Shown here: piece after piece, positions 35,473-42,839 of the stretch | Layout: each line of letters starts with the position of its first letter | How positions within the stretch are numbered: position 1 is the stretch's first letter | DNA from: an uncultured Atopobium sp. | GTDB lineage: Bacteria; Actinomycetota; Coriobacteriia; Coriobacteriales; Atopobiaceae | Direction of reading: 5' to 3' | Assembly: GCA_946997485.1 (NCBI GenBank) | Contig: CAMPVF010000012.1 | Span: forward strand, 1-49,015 | Length of the DNA: 49,015 bases | Position numbers and translations under genes: made by a program | Notes under the pieces: generated by a model | The model's input: the letters and a program-made list of their open reading frames with translations, nothing else | Database searches by the model: none | Told to the model about the DNA's origin: nothing

Positions 35473-35907
35473 CTATATCCCCGCACTGTCCGCACGATTT
35501 TTACCATACTCAAGGTAGTTTTTAACAAACACAATGCCAGCGCCCATGAGCGCGCAGCCGAGCCCCGTGTAGAAAAACGCCACAAATACCTGCGGCACCA
35601 GGTTTGCCGCCCGCAGACCAATGCCGGCGCTCATCATAAACGCCATTATCAGGTACGATTTTGTGTCAAAAAAATTCCAAAACGGCCGCATGTCCTCGTA
35701 GGCAAGAATACGCGCGGTGTGCTTGGAGCTCATCGTAACAAACATGCCTCCAAACGCGGCAAATACCAGCACGCTTAGCAGGTACGTAAGCCAGCTTGGG
35801 CTAATGAGCCCATAGGAGAGCACGCCCAGCCGCGCCACGTTAAAGCCGGCAAAAAGCCACACGATGCCTGCAATGAGCAGCAGATTTTGTTTTTTTACTT
35901 TGAACAT
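35473..35907 (-). CDS. Small four-helix membrane protein coupled to MarR
   Basis: I do not recognise a named family. The 144-aa protein has about four membrane helices (residues 8-28, 40-60, 85-105, 110-130) and short loops. Its ATG lies 13 bases inside the end of the marR gene, with AAAGGATGA upstream, so the two are translationally coupled. The context suggests a regulator-plus-target pair in which the membrane protein is controlled by the MarR protein. No pore or transport motif is visible. Confidence 0.7.
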   Translation of the reverse strand: MFKVKKQNLLLIAGIVWLFAGFNVARLGVLSYGLISPSWLTYLLSVLVFAAFGGMFVTMSSKHTARILAYEDMRPFWNFFDTKSYLIMAFMMSAGIGLRAANLVPQVFVAFFYTGLGCALMGAGIVFVKNYLEYGKNRADSAGI

Positions 35908-36452
35908 GTGTCATCATCCTTTGGTGAGTGGGTTGGCTTGGTGTTGGGGGTTGCATTGGCGGTTGCGTGTGCGGCTGAGTTGGCAGTTGTGTCCGCGACC
36001 GCGCAGCTAGCGGCATTCGCACCCGCGTCCCGCAGCCCGCGCTCGGCATTCGCGCACATGGCGTCAAACACGCGTTGAAACGCGGCAAAGTCGTCCTTCG
36101 AAATGCCGTGTATCATCGTGCGCACAAATTGACGGTGCGCCTGCATGCCCGCATGCACCACGTCGTTGGCCTTATCCTGCAAAAACAGCTCCACCACACG
36201 TTTATTGGTGGCCGTGCGTTTTTTTGCAACATATCCGCGCTTCTCAAGCGCCGCCAGTGCCGCCGATACGTGCGACTTAGCCAACTTGCGCTCCCGCACC
36301 ATGTCCGCCGCGGTGTTGAGCTGCGGATGCGCGTGCAAAAACATAATAACGTCGTACTCCATCTGCGTAAGCCGCCAGCGCTCACACACCGCGCGCGTCA
36401 GCGTTTCGTAATACCGCGTAATCGTTTTATGCTTGTCCCAAAACTGCCGCAC
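35895..36452 (-). CDS. MarR family transcriptional regulator
   Basis: This 185-aa protein has a winged helix-turn-helix core (residues 25-110). LTQMEYDVIMFLHAHP leads into the recognition region LAKSHVSAALAALEKRGYV and the wing KRTATNKRVVELFL. MarR proteins are dimeric repressors that release DNA when they bind small aromatic or oxidative signals. The last ~50 residues are an Ala/Thr/Asn-rich tail. The start is a GTG with GAGG 9 bases upstream. A near-palindrome beside its own -10 box suggests autoregulation. Confidence 0.87.
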   Translation of the reverse strand: MRQFWDKHKTITRYYETLTRAVCERWRLTQMEYDVIMFLHAHPQLNTAADMVRERKLAKSHVSAALAALEKRGYVAKKRTATNKRVVELFLQDKANDVVHAGMQAHRQFVRTMIHGISKDDFAAFQRVFDAMCANAERGLRDAGANAASCAVADTTANSAAHATANATPNTKPTHSPKDDDTCSK

Positions 36453-36506
36453 GTGCGTCGCCTCATTTCACTTTGCTTGCGGTTAGCTGCGCCTTTCCCT
36501 CATAAC

Positions 36507-36551
36507 CGTTCTATTTAGAACGATTATAATCGCGAGAAAACCCCTCGTCAA
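36507..36551 (-). promoter_or_regulatory. marR promoter and palindromic operator
   Basis: On the minus strand TTGACG (36551-36546), 17 bases, TATAAT (36528-36523), followed directly by the palindrome CGTTCTAAATAGAACG (36522-36507, 6-bp arms). The operator overlaps the transcription start, an ideal place for MarR repression. Confidence 0.7.
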
Positions 36552-36640
36552 GCGTTCACCATATTCACTACAGATTGTCTTTCTCACCTAAACGCGCGCC
36601 GCTTTCGCGGTCGCTCGCGTGCAGGGTGCCTACCTGCGCA

Positions 36641-37081
36641 TTACCAGCAGCCGCCAACAAGCGTTGCCAGTGCATATGCTGCACTACAAACAGCCAGCAT
36701 AACAAGGGTGTACGCAGTCGCATGCCGCACGCCGTGCCACACGCTGTGCGAGGTGGAGCCACTACCTAGTTTACCTGCGGTTTTTTCGCCCATCATGTGA
36801 GCACTTTGTGCAGCGGGAGTTGAAAACGACGTAAAGCCGCCCAGCACGCCTGCAGACACGCATGCAACGAGCGTTGGATTAAGGGCATAGTGGTGCGCCA
36901 CAATCGCCCAGGTTGCCGCCGCTGCACAGCCGAGCGCGTTAACGCAGAGCATACCGGCATTTACCTGGTGTAACGGCGCTATTACAAGGTGCGCGGTGCG
37001 GTTTAGGATGGCTTGGCGCGCAACCGCGCCCACGCCGCCGCACACAGACGCAATAAGTATAAGTACAAGTGAGGGTGTCAT
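36641..37081 (-). CDS. crcB: Fluoride efflux channel CrcB/Fluc, second subunit
   Basis: This 146-aa protein has four membrane helices and Fluc landmarks: GGVGAVARQ near the start, VNALGC in helix 2 and GGFTSFST in helix 3 (the Phe/Thr/Ser lining residues). Fluc dimers export fluoride through two antiparallel pores. A second crcB lies just upstream on the same strand, so the channel is probably a heterodimer, as in several Gram-positive bacteria. The start ATG at 37081 follows AGGAA. The gap to the upstream copy is filled by 41-bp tandem repeats. Confidence 0.92.
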   Translation of the reverse strand: MTPSLVLILIASVCGGVGAVARQAILNRTAHLVIAPLHQVNAGMLCVNALGCAAAATWAIVAHHYALNPTLVACVSAGVLGGFTSFSTPAAQSAHMMGEKTAGKLGSGSTSHSVWHGVRHATAYTLVMLAVCSAAYALATLVGGCW

Positions 37082-37095
37082 GATGTTCCTATCGA

Positions 37096-37225
37096 GTTGC
37101 TACCGAGTTGCTGAGTTACGAGCGTGTTGCTACCGAGTTGCTACCGAGTTGCTGAGTTACGAGCGTGTTGCTACCGAGTTGCTACCGAGTTGCTGAGTTA
37201 CGAGCGTGTTGCTACCGAGTTGCAA
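37096..37225. repeat. 41-bp tandem repeat, about three copies, between the two crcB genes
   Basis: The landmark CTGAGTTACGAGCGTG recurs at 37111, 37152 and 37193, a strict 41-bp period. Within each unit GAGTTGCTACC is itself repeated. The last copy contains the stop codon and final codons of the upstream crcB, so repeat number changes the spacer before the second crcB without altering either protein much. Confidence 0.9.
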
Positions 37226-37683
37226 TCCGTATCAGCCGTGCTACCTTCGCCCGCCTGTGGCGTAGCGGTATAGTTGGAAGTATGTGCCCGTGCCATTGTG
37301 CCTGCTATTTGACCTGCTCGCGCACAAAGCACGCCGCCTGCCAGCGACGCTGCCGCATAGAGCGCACAGAGCCACGGCGCGGCTGCCAGCGTTGCCAAAA
37401 TGCCCACAAATGTTGCGTACGTGGTAAACGCTCCGCAAAAACCGCTGGTCACAAACTGTTTTAGGTGAGGGCGGTTGGTGCGCATATACGTTTGAGAAAA
37501 TCCCAGCACGGCCGAGCCCGCCAGGTTTATGGCCAGGATAATGCCCGGGTGAGAAAAACCCAAGCCGGCAAGCACGCACACGCCCGTGCGCGCAAACGTG
37601 CCGCAGCAGCCTCCCGCAAACACGGCAAGCATCTCTGCCTGCGGCTTTTGTGCCCGCACCAGATTCGCGTTTTTCATGTTCAT
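37198..37683 (-). CDS. crcB: Fluoride efflux channel CrcB/Fluc, first subunit
   Basis: This 161-aa protein has four membrane helices and GGCCGTFAR, INLAGSAVLGF and GFCGAFTTYATF, matching the three Fluc signature regions. The last ~30 residues are a polar tail that runs into the 41-bp repeats. The ATG at 37683 has GAGGTG five bases upstream; a -10 TATAAT (37718-37713) lies about 30 bases further. No fluoride riboswitch consensus was found in the short leader, so control may be constitutive. Confidence 0.9.
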   Translation of the reverse strand: MNMKNANLVRAQKPQAEMLAVFAGGCCGTFARTGVCVLAGLGFSHPGIILAINLAGSAVLGFSQTYMRTNRPHLKQFVTSGFCGAFTTYATFVGILATLAAAPWLCALYAAASLAGGVLCARAGQIAGTMARAHTSNYTATPQAGEGSTADTDCNSVATRS

Positions 37684-37771
37684 AGCAGCACCTCACAAAT
37701 TGTGTGTACTAAATTATACGTTAATCTGAAAGCTTGGTAGAACACGCTGAACACATACTTAAGCCTCAACA

Positions 37772-38013
37772 ATTTTTCGGGCGATTTTTTGTCTGAAATT
37801 GTACAAAATACCCACTTTGACACGAGGTTAGCCGCGCCTGAAGGCAAACCGGGCGCGCCTTGGTTGGTAGCATTTTCCATTTCCGCAGGTAGTGCGTTTG
37901 TTAACTTATTTAACCAAGCGGCCCTGCGAGCAGTTTTGGGCGATTTTGGGCCCCAGCCTCGTGTCAAAGTGGTGTTTTTGTCCAATATCGCTCAATATTT
38001 TTGCCGAAAAATT
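37772..38013 (+). repeat. 242-bp inverted-repeat element, copy E
   Basis: Exactly 242 bp, with the most complete left arm of the set (ATTTTTCGGG ... ACCCACTTTGACACGAGG). Its right side differs from A-D (CCAGCCTCGTGTCAAAGTGG then TGTTTTTG), as in copy F, so E and F form a subfamily. Same orientation as A-D. It lies 231 bases upstream of the ADP-ribosyltransferase-like gene. Confidence 0.85.
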
Positions 38014-38122
38014 ACATCGCACCCACGTGCACCTACCAACCCAGCCTGCCACCCAACTTGCAACCCACGTTGCAGCATTGCCACGGCGCGGCTCTCACGG
38101 TACTATACAAGTAGGCAAAACG

Positions 38123-38173
38123 GCTGCACCGCACCGACCGCTGCACCGCACCGACCGCTGCACCGCACCCGCC
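38123..38173. repeat. 17-bp tandem repeat, three copies, upstream of the toxin-like gene
   Basis: GCTGCACCGCACCGACC at 38123, 38140 and 38157 (the last imperfect). The copies sit in the leader of the DUF3990 gene, about 70 bases before its start, and could affect expression. Confidence 0.8.
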
Positions 38174-38244
38174 GCACACCGCACCGTACCTACAACCGTG
38201 CACGTCCATACACCCGCGAACAACGCACAACCTGGAGAACGCAC

Positions 38245-38901
38245 ATGAACAAGCTCACCCTGTATCACGGCTCGCCCAACAAAGTTGTAGTGCCAACCTA
38301 TGGCAAAGGTGAAGATAAACACGACTATGGCAAGGGCTTTTACCTTACCGAAAATCAAGATCTCGCCAAAGAGTGGGCAGTTTCTCGTCCAAATGAACAA
38401 ATTGGATGGATTCACACATACCAACTTGACACAGATAATCTCAACATTCTGAATTTTCAGGAAAAGGGCGTTTTACCCTGGCTGGCAGAATTAATGAAAC
38501 ATAGAGATGCTGCTGATTCAAAGCGCTATCGCATGCTTGCACAAAAATTTATACAAACGTATGGCATAGATACCAGCGCTTATGACGTTATTAAGGGTTG
38601 GCGCGCAAATGCTTCTTATTTCTACATTGCACGAGAGTTTGTGCGGGACAACATTGACATGGATATTCTCGAAGAACTTCTTTCTATAGGGGGTTTGGGC
38701 ATCCAGTATTGCGTTAAGTCGGAGCGTGCGTATGCGCATTTGCATGAGGTGGATAATGGTTTGATGATGGTGCCATATGCCGAATTTAATGCAAAATATA
38801 ATCAGCGCGACATTGATGCACGGCAAAAGATGCGTACCCTAATTAACTCCGATGCCAATCGTGTGACCAGGGTATTTAGCACGCTTGTTAAGGAGAACTA
38901 A
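38245..38901 (+). CDS. DUF3990 protein, ADP-ribosyltransferase-like (candidate toxin)
   Basis: This 218-aa protein begins with LYHGS (residues 6-10) and DYGKGFYLT (27-35), then DLAKEWA. These are the hallmarks of DUF3990 and resemble the NAD-binding core (the His-Gly and Phe-Tyr parts) of the ADP-ribosyltransferase fold. Members are widely suspected to be toxins of toxin-antitoxin or conflict systems, but activity is not shown here. The ATG has GGAG 7 bases upstream. A second gene follows after 2 bases, so they are co-translated. Both lie between directly repeated copies E and F of the 242-bp element. Confidence 0.72.
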   Translation: MNKLTLYHGSPNKVVVPTYGKGEDKHDYGKGFYLTENQDLAKEWAVSRPNEQIGWIHTYQLDTDNLNILNFQEKGVLPWLAELMKHRDAADSKRYRMLAQKFIQTYGIDTSAYDVIKGWRANASYFYIAREFVRDNIDMDILEELLSIGGLGIQYCVKSERAYAHLHEVDNGLMMVPYAEFNAKYNQRDIDARQKMRTLINSDANRVTRVFSTLVKEN

Positions 38902-38903
38902 GT

Positions 38904-39329
38904 ATGAGAGCGTATGCAGAGGATTATTTGAATGACGTGGTAGAAAATCAGGGCAAACTTTTTGACTTTGTGGCGCAGTATTATCCCGATAAAGACACCG
39001 AAGATTTTATAACTACCTATATGCAAAGCAAAACTAGAAAAAGCATCGACGCTGCTCAGGCCTATGTTGCCACGATGGATGCGCGAGAGCTATGGAGCTA
39101 TTTTACCAAAACCGAGCACGTGGAGCTAAAGCCGGGCACGGCGCTTAGAGGCTTTATGCCCGATTGGATTGGCGAGTTTTATGCGTATTATCAGTGGTAT
39201 TACAATATCCCAAGCTCCAGCGTGTTAAAAAAAGTGCCGCTCAGCTTTTTGAAAAAGGCGTACTTTGGCTTGCACGATTTGGACCTTGAATTGGCGGTGC
39301 GAAAAGTGGGGGAGCCCAGTGAGGTTTGA
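38904..39329 (+). CDS. 141-aa partner of the DUF3990 gene (candidate antitoxin)
   Basis: I do not recognise a named family. The protein is acidic and helical, with many aromatic residues (DYLNDVVENQGKLFDF early, WIGEFYAYYQWYYNIPSS in the middle). It ends SFLKKAYFGLHDLDLELAVRKVG. It has no membrane or DNA-binding motif, so it is not a typical repressor antitoxin. The AAGGAG ribosome site lies inside the end of the DUF3990 gene and the gap is 2 bases, implying fixed stoichiometry. A protein that binds and neutralises the ADP-ribosyltransferase-like protein is the simplest reading, but this is inference. Confidence 0.6.
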   Translation: MRAYAEDYLNDVVENQGKLFDFVAQYYPDKDTEDFITTYMQSKTRKSIDAAQAYVATMDARELWSYFTKTEHVELKPGTALRGFMPDWIGEFYAYYQWYYNIPSSSVLKKVPLSFLKKAYFGLHDLDLELAVRKVGEPSEV

Positions 39330-39444
39330 TTCTACAAGGTAGTAGAACACTTCAATACGAGCTATCCAGTGCGTTATGGCGTTCGTTATGACTTTCATAG
39401 CTGAGCTTTTTCATGCCCACCCGCACGGTGCCGAGCTCGTTTTT

Positions 39445-39727
39445 CGAAATGTCGCGCAAAAAGGTGAAACTGTCAGGGGTGGGCGGACGGCACGGCTCAC
39501 AAATTCGCTTTTTTGGATGCTTTAGAACCGAAATGTCGCGCAAAAAGGTGAAACTGTCAGGGGTCTGTGCTCCAAATTGTGCTCTGCAGCGCAAAAATCG
39601 CGTGGACACCCCTGACAGATTCGGTATTTTGCGCGACATTTTGCATTTTGAACCCGTTCTGAGGCAGAAAAGTGACCCGCAGCGACGCTGCACCCCTGAC
39701 AGATTCGGTATTTCGCGCGACATTTTG
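39445..39727. repeat. Symmetric array of four 36-bp units (two direct, two inverted)
   Basis: Units at 39445-39480 and 39529-39564 (plus orientation) and at 39608-39643 and 39692-39727 (inverted). Each begins CGAAATGTCGCGCAAAA or ends with its complement, and all share CTGTCAGGGGT at the other end. Both pairs are spaced by exactly 84 bp and the whole is symmetric about 39586. The spacers between units are only weakly related. It could form a large cruciform or RNA hairpin. Confidence 0.85.
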
Positions 39728-39790
39728 GATTTGTGGATTGGCACTTTGGGGTGGCAGCACGCCACAAACCCGTGCACACGCTGCCCCAAA

Positions 39791-40013
39791 ATTTTTCGAC
39801 CAAAATATCGAGCAATAGTGTACAAAATACCCACTTTGACACGAGGTTGAGCGCGCTTGAAGGCAAATCGGGCGTTCCTTGCTTGGCGGCATTTTCCATT
39901 TCCGCAGGTAGTGCGTTTGTTAACTTATTTAACCAAGCGGCCCTGCGAGCAGTTTTGGGCGATTTTGGGCCCCAGCCTCGTGTCAAAGTGGTGTTTTTGT
40001 CCAATATCACTCA
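39791..40013 (+). repeat. 242-family inverted-repeat element, copy F (right end lost)
   Basis: The left arm is the closest match to the complement of the family's right arm (CGAGCAATAGTGTACAAAAT, then ACCCACTTTGACACGAGG). The interior matches copy E. Homology stops after CCAATATCACTCA, so the terminal CCGAAAAATT is missing. It ends about 95 bases before the permease gene. Confidence 0.85.
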
Positions 40014-40107
40014 AAAAAACAAGCCAAAACTTTTTTCCAATTGTAAGACCCTTTGTTAACTAATGGTGTATATTGTTTGCGGTAAAGGAAAGAAGGGGGT
40101 TTTACAA

Positions 40108-41514
40108 GTGGCAAATACAGAAAAAAAGGAAGGATTGCAGAAAAGCCTGGCGCTGATTTTTGTTTACACCGTGGCTACCGGCTCAATCTTTACCTACGTA
40201 AGTTACTGGGATTCCGTATTCTTCAATTATTGTGGAGCGGGTACATTCCTGGCGTTTGCGCTGATGTCGCTGGCTATTTTGCCCGTGGCGCTTGTTTACA
40301 GTGAGCTGTCATCCCTGTTTCATACAGCGGGCGGCGAGCTCATTTACAACACGGTTGGCTTAAACAAGCACGTTGGTTTCTTGGCGTCGTGGCTTATTAT
40401 GGCAGCGTGGATTTCGGTGCCGCCAGCAGTGGTTATGGCTATTGCAACGTATGTAAGCAGGACATTTGGTTTGGCTCTAAATTTCGAAAGCATCATGATT
40501 ATCGGCGTAGTTATTTTGCTTCTCGTTTTCTTTATGAGCTTGCAGGATGTTCAGTTTTTGGTTAAGGCACAGGCGTTTTGCCTTTTTGCCAACATTACAG
40601 GCACGGTGCTCACCGGTTTTCTTTTGCTGTTTTCTGGTCACTGGAACATTGCAAATTTGGGCAATTTTTTCCAAACCAATTTAACGCCCATTAACGGCAT
40701 TCCTGGCTGGATAATTGGTATGGCGCTGCTCATCACCCCATTTTTCGGCTTCGAAACAGTACCGCAAATGGTTGAGGAAGGCGACTTCCCAATTTCCAAC
40801 ACCAAAAAAGCAATTTGCGGTTCGGTGTTAACCTGCGGTACTATTTACACGTTCTTCTTCTTCTGCGTTGCTGGCTTGGACAGCTTCCAAACCCTGCTTG
40901 CAGGCGGTAAAGACGGCTTTATGACCATCACGGCAATGCAACAAATTTTAGGTTGGCAAATTTGGCCATTGATTTACGGATTGTTGTCAATTTTGCTGGG
41001 CATGACGGCTTCCATCCTGGGCTTTTGGATGTCGATTGTTAGAATGCTCTATGCTATGGGCAAGAAAAACTTCTTACCCGCAATATTTACCAAGGTAAAT
41101 AAGCACAGTCAACCTATTGTTCCTAACATTTTCTTGCTTGCAATTACGCTTACCTTCGTGTTGATACAAAACGCAACCACCTTTATGAACGACTTTTTCA
41201 ACCTTATGTCGTTCGGTTGTGCGTGTGCGTATGCCATCACGATGATTTCGGCAATGAGCATTAGAAAGCAGCATAAAGACTGGTACGAGGGCAATAAAAA
41301 TTTGGTTAGAGGTGGCAATTTCACACGCTTATTAGCGATGGTTATTATGATTGCCATTGCATACTTCTGCACACTGGGTCAGGGTCGCGGCTCGTGGATG
41401 TCCTTTGGCGTTTACATGGGAGTTGGCGTGCTGATTTGGCTTTGGATGGTTTGCGTACGTTGGCGCAAAACTAAGGTGCTCATCGAAACACCCGAAGGTG
41501 AACAGGAGTTTTAA
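40108..41514 (+). CDS. APC-superfamily amino acid permease
   Basis: This 468-aa protein has about 12 membrane helices. The first helix has the APC unwound-helix pattern (YTVATGSIFTYVSYWDSVFF), followed by LVYSELSSLFHTAGGE, a segment conserved in amino acid/polyamine transporters. The family takes up amino acids by symport or antiport; the substrate cannot be named. The GTG at 40108 is preferred, with AAGGGGG 8 bases upstream; the frame is open from an ATG at 40063. It is followed by ucpA and could share its transcript. Confidence 0.85.
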   Translation: MANTEKKEGLQKSLALIFVYTVATGSIFTYVSYWDSVFFNYCGAGTFLAFALMSLAILPVALVYSELSSLFHTAGGELIYNTVGLNKHVGFLASWLIMAAWISVPPAVVMAIATYVSRTFGLALNFESIMIIGVVILLLVFFMSLQDVQFLVKAQAFCLFANITGTVLTGFLLLFSGHWNIANLGNFFQTNLTPINGIPGWIIGMALLITPFFGFETVPQMVEEGDFPISNTKKAICGSVLTCGTIYTFFFFCVAGLDSFQTLLAGGKDGFMTITAMQQILGWQIWPLIYGLLSILLGMTASILGFWMSIVRMLYAMGKKNFLPAIFTKVNKHSQPIVPNIFLLAITLTFVLIQNATTFMNDFFNLMSFGCACAYAITMISAMSIRKQHKDWYEGNKNLVRGGNFTRLLAMVIMIAIAYFCTLGQGRGSWMSFGVYMGVGVLIWLWMVCVRWRKTKVLIETPEGEQEF

Positions 41515-41622
41515 ACACAGCCATTGAGTTTTCAACATCCGGTTGGGCTTTCCGGTTGGGTTTTCAACAAAGCTCATAAGGGTGTAGAACTGCTGTTAAG
41601 TTTTAAACACAGCCATGGAGTT
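41507..41622. repeat. 24-bp direct repeats bracketing the permease-ucpA spacer
   Basis: AGTTTTAAACACAGCCAT plus T/G then GAGTT at 41507-41530 and again at 41599-41622, with one mismatch. The first copy includes the permease stop codon. The second ends just before the ucpA ribosome site. CCGGTTGGG(C/T)TTT also occurs twice between them. Confidence 0.85.
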
Positions 41623-41635
41623 AAAGGAGTGTATT

Positions 41636-42433
41636 ATGGCAAAGTTAGCAGGTAAAGTTGCAGTTGTTACAGGTGCCGCAGTTGGTTTGGGCGAAGGTAT
41701 TAGCGAAGCATATTCAAAATACGGTGCTAAGCTGTGCATGATTGATATGTCGCCCGCAGTTGAGCAAACCGCCGAGCGCCTTAGGAAAACCTACAATGCC
41801 GACATTATCACGTATGTAGGCAACGTTGCCAAGAAAGACCAGATGAAGGAAGCTGTTGAGCAAACAGTTGCTAAGTTTGGCAAACTCGACGTTGTATGCT
41901 GCAATGCTGGTGTGTGTCGTTTGGCACCTTTTGAGGAAATGACCGATGAGATGCGCGACTTTCACATTGATGTAAATATCAAGGGCGTTTGGAATACCTG
42001 CCAGGTTGCAGTTCCTTATTTGCTCAAGAATAAGGGTGGCGCGATTGTTATTGCGTCTTCTGTTACTGGTGATATTGTTGCCGACGCTGGTGAGGCTGCA
42101 TATGCAACAACTAAAGCAGCGCTGGTAGGCTTAACAAAATGCCTGGCTGTTGAATACGCAGATCGCAACATTAGGGTTAACTGCTCGCAGCTTGGTTATG
42201 CACGTACGCCTATGGTTGAAAAAATGGCTGTTGAATCTAATCCTGATGATCCAGAGAGCGCAATCAACGCTATTGCTATGAACGTGCCAATGAAGCGTCT
42301 TGCTAAACCCATTGAGGTTGGCGAGCTGTTTGCGTTCCTTGGTAGCGACGAAGCTTCGTACATTACCGGTGCACAGTTTGTTATCGACGGTGGTGCAACG
42401 CTGCCCGAAACAATGAGCATTGGTACTAACTAG
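41636..42433 (+). CDS. ucpA: Short-chain dehydrogenase/reductase UcpA
   Basis: This 265-aa SDR has TGAAVGLGEG (NAD(P)-binding glycines), CNAGVCRLAPFEEM, a SSVTGDIVAD segment with the catalytic Ser, and the catalytic YATTK. Residue by residue it follows E. coli UcpA closely (DFHIDVNIKGVWN, SNPDDPESA, IDGGATLPET), so the name is fairly secure, though UcpA's natural substrate is poorly defined. AAAGGAG precedes the ATG at 41636. A neighbouring amino acid permease may deliver or remove a related compound. Confidence 0.88.
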   Translation: MAKLAGKVAVVTGAAVGLGEGISEAYSKYGAKLCMIDMSPAVEQTAERLRKTYNADIITYVGNVAKKDQMKEAVEQTVAKFGKLDVVCCNAGVCRLAPFEEMTDEMRDFHIDVNIKGVWNTCQVAVPYLLKNKGGAIVIASSVTGDIVADAGEAAYATTKAALVGLTKCLAVEYADRNIRVNCSQLGYARTPMVEKMAVESNPDDPESAINAIAMNVPMKRLAKPIEVGELFAFLGSDEASYITGAQFVIDGGATLPETMSIGTN

Positions 42434-42439
42434 GGTGTT

Positions 42440-42570
42440 ACTGCCTAGGGTTTGAGAGTTCCCATGCGGGCTTGAAAGTCCCTTTGGGGTTGAAAAGTCC
42501 CACCGTCTGGTTGCATCGCGCACCGGCGGTGGGTAGTTTTCTAATATCACTCGTACGTTTTTATAAGAGG
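42440..42570 (+). terminator. Repeat-rich terminator region after ucpA
   Basis: Three imperfect units of GGG(C/T)TTGAAAGTCCC type lie at 42448-42500. A hairpin follows (CCCACCG at 42499-42505 with CGGTGGG at 42527-42533) and then TAGTTTT. The next 30 bases (42541-42570) match 23 of 30 with 373-402, beside the element at 189-379, so a solo end of that subfamily may be present. Confidence 0.6.
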
Positions 42571-42839
42571 TGCGCGTGCTTTAGCAGCATCCACTAAAAT
42601 GCACGGTTGTGCGAGTGCATCTGTGCCGTGCGCTGTGCAGCGCCCTTGCCGCAGCGCAACCCTCGCTCGACGCGCAGCCGCCGCCGTCGCGTAACCCCTC
42701 GCTCGACGCGTAACCGCTGGTAAAACCTTATAATTGAGCCTTGTTTTTTGCGAAGATGGGTACTACCATTTTGTTAAATCCTTGTTTTTAACAAGGTGTA
42801 ACGTGTTGCTCATGTCGCATACACCCAAGGAGGAACAAC
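42571..42839. promoter_or_regulatory. Upstream region of the DUF5067-type gene
   Basis: No gene is visible. CCCTCGCTCGACGCG occurs twice (about 42661 and 42695). TATAAT at 42729-42734 is a possible -10. A palindrome CCTTGTT-TTT-AACAAGG (42780-42796) lies between it and the start codon and may be an operator or leader hairpin. Confidence 0.45.

Noticed and set aside
37684..37771. Fluoride riboswitch upstream of crcB
   Set aside because: The short leader lacks the conserved pseudoknot sequences of the known fluoride riboswitch class.
37789..38244. Extension of the DUF3990 protein through element E (open frame from 37789)
   Set aside because: The extra residues are translated repeat sequence with no ribosome site. 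The ATG at 38245 has a good site and starts at the family's usual N-terminus.
39445..39727. CRISPR array
   Set aside because: There are only four units, two of them inverted, with 84-bp spacing and no cas genes nearby; a CRISPR array has same-orientation repeats.
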